DNA from: Thunnus maccoyii
Lineage: Eukaryota; Chordata; Actinopteri; Scombriformes; Scombridae
DNA length: 64,000 nucleotides
Assembly: GCF_910596095.1 (NCBI RefSeq)
Contig: NC_056555.1
Location: forward strand, 12,764,001-12,828,000
Reading direction: 5' to 3'
Shown one piece after another: positions 54,501 through 64,000 of this stretch. A model generated the notes under the pieces. That model saw only the letters and a list, made by a program, of their open reading frames with translations, was not told where the DNA came from and did no database searches. Each line of letters begins with the position of its first letter. Within the stretch, counting starts at the first letter, position 1. Made by a program: the position numbers and the translations under genes.

Positions 54501-57500
54501 CAGTGACAGTGACTCATTTATACGTTTCATTCATTTCGTTCACAAACAAGTGAACTTTGATTCTATATTTACAAGATTTTCTGGGAAGCAGGGTGTGTAT
54601 CTGATTAATAGCTTCTATGAAATGAATTTCTATCACAACTGTGTCATGTTGCTTCGCAGAAATCAAAATGCAGTTAAAGGGAAAGTGCGTGTACAGCTTT
54701 ATGGGTATTCTATGTACTGTGAGAGGCATTACTTGTAGTAACTTGACTCCCTCCCGGAGTTCCCCTCAGCTGTACAGAGTTTTAAAGCTTCTTTCAGCTC
54801 GTTGTTTTGGTTTCCCAGCCCACAACCCTACTTTTGGTTTTCGTTCAGTCTCACCGCGCTCATCAGGGTCGCTTCCAGTTGGTGGAGAACAAAAACAGAA
54901 CTAAAAGCGGAGTAAAAATTGGAAACACGACTCCAGTTGAATGCTAATGTTGCTCCATGTCTGCTGGATGTGTAAATAGGTAAATGTTTGGTGACAAGTT
55001 TGCTGTATCGTCTTTATAACATTTATAACAAATATCTTTATAACACGTTTTTTTTCTGGAGTTGCCCCGAACTGGCTAAAAAGTTAAGTAAAGTTAAAGT
55101 AACTTTAAATTAACTGTTTAATTTTTAACTTCTGAATACAAACTTTAAATGATGCCATTAAAATCATTTTCTGTTTGTTTCATGATTTAGAAGCAACCTA
55201 ATGTGTAACACTCAAAGGCCTTTATCAAAGTAAACTATATATAAAGTTATAATGAATTAAATGAACCCAGATAACAGTTTTACATGTAGCAGTAACCTCC
55301 ATGTTTATCAGATTTAAACCCAGAGGCTAGATATCGAAGGTATTGCAGCAGACTGTAAATAATGTCAAACTGGAAGTGGGAGGGGGAGGTTATCAGTGGG
55401 AGAGGAAGCTTCATCATAAAGTCAGAAATGGAGGTGCTCAGTCGCTCTCAGCCTTTACCTCTCCTGCTGTTTGTCTCTGACTTTCCCGCTTTATGACTCC
55501 TCTCTTATTTGTTGATACCAGGATAATGCAGCGACTATATTACTGTCTTAGCAATATTGATTCAGCCCCTGTGTGCTTGAGTGTTTTAGACTTACCATCA
55601 TTCACTCCTCCCAGCACCCAGCCTGGCTTGGCATTTGTAGGCTACTTTATTTGACAGCGACGGGCATTTCTCATTGGGGAAGAGGAGGAGGTGTTTATGT
55701 CCTCCAGAATATTCCTGCCTGCTGTCTCTGTTGAGGCCACGCCAGAGGACTCGCTGTCATCCACTGTGTTTTACTACTGATGGTAGTGCTGATACCTCAA
55801 ATTCAAGATTGTTCATCAGTTACAAGTTATAGTGATCAGACTGTTCATAGGCTCATGTACTTTTCCATTCTACTAGTGATGACATGTCATTTTTGGTTTT
55901 CCAGGTGTTGAAGCTTTTTCTTGTGTAGCTTTGCACTGATTTTGGGGAAAAATATAGCGGTCAGCTAACACCAGATGAGTCTGACATCTGTCCGTAGTGT
56001 TTTTCATTGCTCAGAGAAGATTTACTTTATGTAGCTATAGAATTTGTCCACCTCCCTTTTCCCGTAGGGGGCCCCTGGGAGACACTGGCAGTAGCAAAAC
56101 AGTGAAATGTCACCGGGAAACACTGCAGTGTTACCTCTGGGGTTTCTCCTTCACCCTGTCCCTCTTTCCAAATATAAGTGGGTTTTCTGTGCTCAAAGTT
56201 CAGCTGTCAGCTGACCATTGACCTATATATCACGACAGTGTGAGTTATTTTGTTTTTATCGTCATGCTTTCAACTGTAGTCGGGCACTTCAGTTGAAAGC
56301 TTAGTCTTGTTAACAATTGAATTAAAGGGAAATTGAGTCTTTTGTAAGTTAAAAGAAATGGCTAGAAAGAAAAAAGTCTCTGCATAAATTAGGTGTCAGT
56401 CTACTATGTTATCATGGAATTACATTGCTGAACTGGATTGGCGAGGTTTCTTACACATGCATAGATGCTTGCCAGCTTGATTTTACCTGTGATGATAACG
56501 TCTTGTATTGTCCTTTAGCAAGACTCAAAAGGCAGCACCAAACCCCTGCTGCTCCCTCTTATGAAATGTAGCTGTAGTCATGTGAGACAGACGTGAAGAA
56601 TCAAATTTCTAATTATATACAGTTTGTAATATGTCGATTCAGTGCTCTACATTCCTAAATTCATTAAAACAAAACTAAATGTAGCCTGTGCTGTATTCTG
56701 TGGATAGACAAAATAAAGAGTTCCTTTCGGGGCAGCAACCAAACGATAAAAATGGAACAACCAGAGCAGAAATCTGCTTTGTCCTCGCTGCTCCGGAAGC
56801 TTTGTAGCTTTTGTTTTGTATACATCCCACACTGTCGGCTTAGGACACGTTGACACCAGCGATCTCCCTTTAAGCCTCGCTGGCTGCAGCTCGACACACA
56901 GACGCACAAAAAATCAGACAGTGAGGGCAGGGGGGTGGGAGCGCTGTGAAATCTCTTAACACACCCCTAACACAAAGAAAGAAAGAATGAATATTTTATT
57001 ATGTCAGAGCACAGACACTGCCCGTCCCGCAGAGGAACACACGGCACAAAAGTAGCCAATATGAAAACAGACTTCTGGCAGAACTCCATTTCATATTTTG
57101 TGTGTTTTAGTTCACCTTGTTTGGAAAGGCCATGCTGTTCTCAAGAAGGTTACGATGTTAAACTTTACACATTTTTTATAGTTTGCACTCTACTGAGAAG
57201 ACGTCATACTCTGCAATAGCAGCGCTTGAGCTATAAGTGTAAATGTCAGTTCCTTTAACGCACGTCACTTACTGGACACCATGTAGGACGTACACCTGCT
57301 GTATAGAATAAACACCTGTCGTGGATTCCTCTGGAACCTTTTCATCCTCAGGAAATGTTTACTGAGCATGCACGTACTTAATCCACATCAACGTGCGACA
57401 TTCACAGAGTATAGCTGCACACATGCAACCCCCCTCCCTCCTCCTGCTGCCTCTCTAACCTACATGTATAGTAGTATCAGCTGGGAATAAGCAGGTGGTT

Positions 57501-60500
57501 GAGTTTGGTGAGTGTGGCACGTGAGGAAAGCGGCAGCAGATAACGCTCACTGTCAAGGCCCCTCGGGCATATGCCATCCAATCGGTTTGGCCCTCAGAAG
57601 GAGCCTCAGAGGGCCTCCTGATACCAGCAACCACAATCCCATTAGAGAACGTAAGGGAAGCTATGCGAAAGCTGAGTTAGGATTAACTGACAGACTGACT
57701 TTTCTGGCAGATTAGTGGTGATCAGATGGGTGGCGGAGGTGGATGTTACCATCTGTTGCACAAGCTGCTTTACAACCGTTTCTCTGTTTTATGCATGTAT
57801 ATTTACATTCACTGCTTGTTGTGTATTATAGAATAATTCTTGAACTTACAAAAGCTGTGAAAGAGATCGTAAGCCATGACCTCAGTAGTGTAACGGATAC
57901 GTGGAGAAAATGTATTTGAATCACAAGTAAATGAATCACCAAAGAGTCTTATTTCATTGGCTTTCCTTGTATTGGTTGTTGATATGATGATGACGTGTGT
58001 CCTGTCACAGACTGTGTGTTTTTTAAGATGATTGAATATTTCCACGCACATGTTTACAGCAGGTGTGCTTGTCTGTTGTGGTTGCTATATGGATACTGCC
58101 AGAAACGGCAGACACAGACACATCTGATCTGCACGTATCAGTGCACACTGCAACTGTAGTGTAATTCGAGCCTCATAGGCCGCTCAGGGGAGCACTGACA
58201 GAATTTGAGTCGTTCATGCTTGGTTTACATGCATTGTTTTGCCGGGGTCAAGTTGTGTCGGAGAGGCTTCAACATTGGCTTTGATTGAACGTCATCACCA
58301 GACTGGAAAAAAACCTAAAAGTGTTATTTGCTAAGTTGACAAATACTTGAAGCATTTGAGAAGAAAATATATAGAAGAACACAAATGCATACATAAATCC
58401 ATAAAGTATAGTATTGAAAAATTGGTTTGGCCACTGAAAAAAATAATTAAGTCACCAAGTTGATGTTGAATATTCAGCTGGGTGCCAAAAAATGTGCCTA
58501 CAAAGTTCCTTGTCAAAACTAAACTAGATAAGTGAGTGGAAATATGAGAATATATGAGCTGTGTCTCCAAGGGACACACATAGACACAAACCCTCATTGA
58601 GCAGTAAAACAAAAGGATTGATTGTTCTACATTTCCTGAATTTGTGCTTTCTTTGACAGGTCCTGCTGGTCAGCAGCAGTCGGCACCCGGACCAGTGGAT
58701 TGTCCCTGGTGGAGGGATGGAGCCGGAAGAGGAGCCGTGTGGCGCTGCGGTGCGAGAAGTGTTTGAGGAGGTGAATAAATATAAGAGTTTATTTTGTTTC
58801 GTCAACTTTATCTTGATTTGAAAGTGAAGTTATTCTGCAATCATAATCACAAAGTCTCAAGCACATTTCCAACTTAACCTGCATCCAAACACCACCTGTC
58901 CATTGTATAACAGGGATCCAAAGCACCAAGAACTTCAATTACTGCATCTACCTGTGTTCAAACTGCAGAATTTTCTGCATGTTCAAACAATTTTCTGTCA
59001 TAGTTTTGACCAAGAACCTTTTTTTTTTTTTTTTTTAAAAAAGGGTAGTGCCATATATCTTTGAAATATTTTATATTTGAAGGAAAGAGGACAAAAACAG
59101 CAGGAGCGTAGTATTGTTGTCATGTTGAAAAAACTGTAATCTACACTACACATTTTAGGCGGTGTGGTGATATTTGTATACATGGTAGCAGAGGGAGAAA
59201 GTCTGGCTTCTGAGGACATTACACTTGTGATGTTTTGGATCTGTCACATCTTGTCATCCTTTAAGTTAAACATGACCCTTTCCAGCCTTATCAGTTGTCC
59301 ATTTCCAAGCAGAACTGGAGTTGCGTGGTTGCAACCAGCTGCCAGCAGTACGGTATGCATGCCAAGGGCAAAATTTTTAAAGGGCCACGGTGTCAGTAGC
59401 TGGTTGACTGAGGAGTCTGGTGGTATTCCAGAGGTCCCGCTAGTTGAGAACCTTGTGTTCTCAGCCATGTCAGCGGTCTAAACTTGGCTCCTCGCTAGAT
59501 TCCAGTGCACTCACAGGCCCCCACAGGCCAGTCCGCTGGATACATCAGTGGGACAGGGTGACACTTGTGAAGTATGCCGAGCGGGGGAAAGGGGGAAAAG
59601 ACAGATGTCATGTCTTGACAGTCATTTGATTCCGATGAAGCACATCTAAGTTAATAAAACAACTGTTAAGTGTTATGAAAAGGACATAATTACTCTTTCA
59701 GGATTCAAGCCAAGTTTGGTTTTCCAGCCAAAACGACAGTACAAATGATTGATAATGATGTCTATTAGAATTACTTTAAGTTCAAATAACGTTCCTCCTA
59801 AAGATGTTATATCATCTCAAACACCACAAGGTTCCATATAGAAATCAGTCAACACCTTTAACAGAAACAACAATTATAGTTTGACAGTTTAAAAGAGTTT
59901 CCTGAATAAGCTACAAGTCCACAGAAAACAAAAATGAACTTGATTAAAAAAAAAAAAGCTCAGTGACTTACTCTGTAGTTTAATTTTGAACCTTTTGTGT
60001 TTGGGTAATTGTCAGGCATTTCTATATCAGAAAAAAATCTGGTGAGTCATTGTTTTGACACAGAATATAGTCTGTGGTTTGAAAACCGCTTTTCTATTGT
60101 TTTCACCCTCTATTTGTCTTTGCGATTTTATGTGAGACCACAGCTGCTCAAATGACAATGCAAAAAGAATTCTGCTCCTCTTGTACTGAAGAAATTGTGA
60201 TTTTAAAAAAAAAATTCTGTTTCTTTTTATTCCTCAGGCCGGTGTGAAGGGCAAGCTAGGACGTCTGCTTGGTGTGTTTGAGGTGAGCTTTTTTTGGCTT
60301 CATGATACTTAGGAAGTGTATTATACATATGTATTACAAAGTGCACATATAAGGGTATAAAATGCATAAATAACCATATATATTGTTATTTAGTAACCTA
60401 GCAGCATGTAATATATCTTGTGTTTACAAGAACATTGTAGCCTAATGCATATTAGCACTCCTGCAGCTAAAAATCAGAATAACTCTGATTGTGTGCACAC

Positions 60501-62548
60501 AACATTAACAACAAAGACATCTTTGCTTGTGTTTGTGGTTTTGTATCATCATCAAATATTCAAATTCCTTTTTTTTTTTTTTTTGATCCCCATAGCAAAA
60601 CCAAGACCGGAAGCATCGGACGTATGTGTATGTGTTGACTGTCACCGAAACGCTGGAGGCCTGGGAAGACTCCGTCAACATAGGTACTTGCTCTACTGGG
60701 CAGTAGTTCACCTCTTACAATGCACTGTCTTTTTATTTATGTGGAGGCCATATGGGCATTGGGGTGTGCAGTGCAAACACGTGCCTATAAATCTGGTCCG
60801 CTGATCTTAGCTGCAGCAGGTCTTGGCTGCAGTATATTACAGGTGTCAGTAGCCTGGATGCCAGTATCCAGCCTTACATATGTTATGTGGTCAGTAGAAA
60901 GCAGCTGTTCTCTGTAATCTACCTGTTAAAGTATGTACCAGAGCCTGCTGAATTAGCTCCTTTCTTGTTTTCAAATTCACAATGAAAGCTTAAAGAGTTT
61001 TTCTGTATGTGTGCACATTTGTAAGTAAATATGTCTTGATTTCATGTGCATACTCATGCATTTATTATTAGTGTGTGGTAGAGATGCAGTATCTACCCTC
61101 CCTTGTTTTAATTGATTGTATTTACCAGACAAATCAATTAGATGAGGATGATATTTAAATACACACTGCCTCTTGTGGCCATACATTATACTTCCTGATT
61201 TAAGGTATTACAGTGAACTATTACTTTGTCAGTGCTTTATTTTACAGGTCCCTTAATTCTATACTAATTTCCTGGAATAGATGTATAGATTTCTGTGAAG
61301 ATTCTCAGTCTTTCAGGTCATGGTTATTTATTAAGGAGGGTTGAATTGAGGGTAACTGAACTTAGTTTTAGATACTTGAAGACCTTTGCCTCCCATCCTG
61401 AAGAACATGGTACAAGTATAAGAAAAATAGGTTAAAAAAAAAAAAAAAAAAAGGTTAAGTTGATTGAGTTGTAGATTCATGTGGGTTTTTTTTTCAATAA
61501 TTCCCTAAAAGTAGTTGATGTGTAACTGTTCATTCTTAGGACATTTCTTTGAAAGGGTTATATAATTTGGCAGTATATAAGAAGTAATCTAACATGCCAA
61601 TACTAATTCAAACAAAGTATTTTCTGCCAGTTAAAGAACTGTTAAGAGTCTAATTTATTCCAAATTTTTGCAAATTAACAACTAGAAACCCAAATATAAT
61701 GAGTGGGTACTTGGTAACTAAACCAGCAGTTTTTTCTTATAATTTGTACCAAATTGCACCACTGTCTCTGTAAAATGTCCTGGAAATGAACCGTTACATA
61801 GCTGCAATTTCTAGGAAATTGTTATAAAAAGAAAGGACCTGTAAAACAAAGCATTAAAATGACTTCCTTGAGCTCCCTGGTAACCAAATGGTTGCAGCAC
61901 ATTCCACATAACTGCAACGTCACTTGTTTGACTCCTGCTTGGGACCATTATTGCATGTCATAGTCAAAGCCATCTCTCTCCCCTTGTTTCCTGTCTGCTT
62001 CTCCACTATCTTCTCTCCATTAAAGGCAAAAAATGCCCCAAAACATATCTTAAAAAAACAGCTTACTATCACAGTTAAAAAAGTAACATGTTATACTGAT
62101 TAAAGCTTATGATTTCCTTGATTTTTAGTGCATACATATACCAGAAGAAATAGCATGCACACAATGTTGGAAGCACCGGTGGAGAAGGGACATTTTCTTA
62201 TAATAACACAAAATTCATATAATTGTATATTATGAGTCTCTAATAGCATTATATTTGTGCATATGAGGAAAGCCTGATATTAAAAGCTTCCTTTAACTCT
62301 TACATTGTTCTTTGTCTCCCTCTGCAGGCCGTAAGCGGGAGTGGTTCACCGTGGACGAGGCCATTAAAGTACTGCAGAGCCACAAACCCGTCCACGCAGA
62401 GTACCTGCGGAGACTCCAGCTCAGCTGCTCCCCTACCAACGGAAACTCCATCCTCCCGAGCCCGCCAGCAAACGACAACTACCCCCACTACAGCGCTACC
62501 GCCACCTCGCCCTCAACGGGCAGCGTGTTGGGCCCCTCCTGCAGATAG
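51541..62548 (+). CDS. nudt4: Diphosphoinositol polyphosphate phosphohydrolase 2 (NUDT4)
   Basis: Five coding exons: 51541-51636, 58660-58770, 60238-60282, 60596-60683 and 62328-62548, giving 561 nt and 186 aa (human about 180). It starts MKLKPNQTRTYDGEGFKKRA. The Nudix box (G50-x5-E56-x7-R64-E-V-F-E-E-A-G71-V) is intact and straddles the exon 2/3 junction. QDRKHRTYVYVLTVTE and KVLQSHKPVHAEYL point to NUDT4 over NUDT3. The enzyme removes beta-phosphates from PP-InsP5 and related diphosphoinositols and also hydrolyses diadenosine polyphosphates. The C-terminus is proline/serine-rich and poorly conserved, as in the family. The first intron is 7.0 kb. Only one start codon fits the family N-terminus. 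Confidence 0.96.
52010..52620 (+). repeat. Teleost interspersed repeat, probable DNA-transposon derivative
   Basis: It begins 'aaagggtaacttcggtattt', followed by 'aagtgactaatgg' and 'ttgaaattggtccagtattg', words of a repeat widespread in fish. A second block, 'ccatctttgccttttggagc' followed by 'cctagcgctagctgctagct', belongs to another common family. An A run ends it at about 52612. Borders are approximate. Confidence 0.5.
54750..55060 (+). repeat. Dispersed repeat family C, second copy
   Basis: It shares 'gttgaatgctaatgttgctcc' (nearly) and 'gtgtaaatagg' plus the order of flanking words with 45650-46165. It lies within nudt4 intron 1. Confidence 0.55.
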
Positions 62549-64000
62549 GACTGCACCTAAACCCTCCTGTCCTGTCCTTTCCAGCTGCAAACATGGGCAG
62601 TACTGAAAGTCTGTACAGTCTTGCATGAATCTATGACTTTTCGGGGTTGCGGCTCCAATGTATGTATAATTTCTAGTCTTAGCTGCAGGACAGACCAAAG
62701 CCATTGCCGGGACTGTGTTAAAGACTCATGTGACTGTCACATCTCGGACAGAAAAAACTGTGGATATGGCTTACTCAAGAACACTTTTGATTTGCTGGCA
62801 AACACCAGACTGATGAGCCGGAGTTTGGGAGGAGGAGGAAGCTGCTGACTGCTGGCACGAATGACACATGTGAGACCTGGTGAAGGAATGCCTTACAGAA
62901 ACTTATACTTGTATGAATGTTGTATTTGGGTCATTTTATTTCACTAACGGTTATTTTTATTTTCTTTTAGCAGAATGGATATGCTTTCTAGTCAATAAGG
63001 GGTAATTGACCCCAAAGCACGTCCATGATGGGGGAATGTTTGTTTTCTAGACTTAATGATGTCTCAGTCATCAACGCATGATGATAACAGCAGATATCAT
63101 ATATGACTACATGGATCTAACATAAAAAAAAGACACCACAGCACTGATTTGTTTGATTTTAATGTAAAGCAGAATTTTCTTTACACCATGATACCATTAA
63201 TTATTAACACAACAAATGATTAATGACCTTTTGAATTGGCTTAAAATGATATATCCACCTATTAACATCTTATTTAAACAAAAAAAAGTATGGTGGCATT
63301 AAAATAAGTGACAGTAATACACTTTACATTAATAATAATTTTTATTTATAATACAGAATAAAATGAAATGAAAGTTGTGGCCTTTTTAGGGTCAAAAGGT
63401 CTTACAGGAACCCGTATCAGCTGTCGGTGAGTTGCTACCTCAGAAAACTGAAGACTGGATGAGTCACGATGCTGTTTGATATCCTTTGACACAACACTAC
63501 GGTGTTTATAGTTAAACTTTAGCCAAAGTGTCCGAGTCACGAGTCAGCTAACCTTGACTGATCCAACAAACTTGTCTGTTTAAAGCCACATACCTTACAT
63601 CGATGCTTATTGTTTCCCATTTATACAAAGTAAAAGTGTTTAACGGGGCAGACTTGGGTATAATGTGCTGCCTTGAACCATAGTTGTGGGTCAGTTCAGT
63701 TTGTTTCAACTCTGTTAATTACAAAAAAAAAATGAATGTGGGTTTTCTTCAAAATATTTACGCAGCAGTTTTTTTTCTTCTCTCACTGGGACTCCTCATG
63801 TTACAACTATGCACTCATGCTGCTGAAGGCAATTTGGCTAAAACTGTCCACCAAATGACATGATTGCAATGTACATGACATTTTTTTTTTTTTTTCAATC
63901 ATCTACAGTGGAATTATTTGTCTCCCAGGAGGCTTTGAAGAGTCGCTGATCTCAGTTTGTTTCTCAGATTGAGAATCTATCAGGAAAAAGTCTTTATTGG
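62549..64000 (+). other. nudt4 3' UTR and downstream sequence
   Basis: No further gene is seen. A candidate poly(A) signal, cagaataaaatg, lies near 63356, about 0.8 kb after the stop. The sequence is AT-rich with T and A runs near 63723 and 63880. Confidence 0.4.

Larger units (their letters stand above)
51637..58659 (+). other. nudt4 intron 1 (7 kb) with repeat debris
   Basis: No coding exon is seen inside. Repeat-like parts are at about 52010-52620 and 54750-55060 (separately listed). C-rich sequence (ccccccccccgcccc) lies at 51717-51731 next to the donor. The rest looks unique and could hold regulatory elements, but I see no distinct sites. Confidence 0.5.

Noticed and set aside
56640..57240. 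Possible alternative first exon of nudt4 in a GC-richer part of intron 1
   Set aside because: Open frames there show no Nudix N-terminal sequence and no convincing donor linked to exon 2.

Overview
The window is nuclear DNA of a ray-finned fish. Genes are split by GT-AG introns, the coding sequence is vertebrate-like, and the AT-rich spacers carry repeat families typical of teleosts (hAT-type MITEs, Ty3/gypsy and L1-type relics). The style suggests a percomorph, but no single species can be named from sequence alone.

Layout, left to right, with every host gene on the + strand: (1) 1-400, the last two exons of an anoctamin (TMEM16) gene of the ANO5/ANO6 type, followed at 2.39-3.06 kb by a degenerate second copy of its last exon and 3' UTR; (2) 3.3-5.3 kb, hAT-like non-autonomous elements; (3) 5507-11410, complete pwp1 in 15 coding exons (492 aa); (4) 12481-13600, a hAT-like element with an exact 8-bp target duplication, ending about 140 bp before (5) mrpl42, 13737-17184, five exons (145 aa), whose first intron holds a decayed gypsy pol relic disrupted by MITEs; (6) 17.2-20.1 kb, spacer with a ~245-bp repeated unit and two non-LTR retrotransposon tails; (7) ube2n, 20330-24827, four exons (153 aa) with a long 3' UTR; (8) 27.5-51.4 kb, a gene-poor interval with a MITE carrying a perfect target duplication, a ~780-bp polypyrimidine tract, a long GT repeat and an approximately 5.9-kb minus-strand LTR retrotransposon; (9) nudt4, 51541-62548, five coding exons (186 aa) with a 7-kb first intron, then its 3' UTR.

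The genes form no operon or single pathway. PWP1 acts in ribosome biogenesis, MRPL42 in the mitochondrial ribosome, UBE2N makes K63-linked ubiquitin chains, and NUDT4 hydrolyses diphosphoinositol polyphosphates. mrpl42, ube2n and nudt4 are also neighbours in human 12q22, so part of the order is old synteny.

The most interesting accessory locus is the LTR element at 32.85-38.75 kb. Its gag is a long open frame with a SCAN-like region, and integrase lies upstream of reverse transcriptase, which is the Gmr1-type order and reversed relative to ordinary Ty3/gypsy. It is dead (mutated RT and RNase H catalytic residues, stops, frameshifts) and carries at least three later insertions or replacements. 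I found no convincing new biological system. The findings concern nested transposons, a partial gene duplication and unusual low-complexity DNA.
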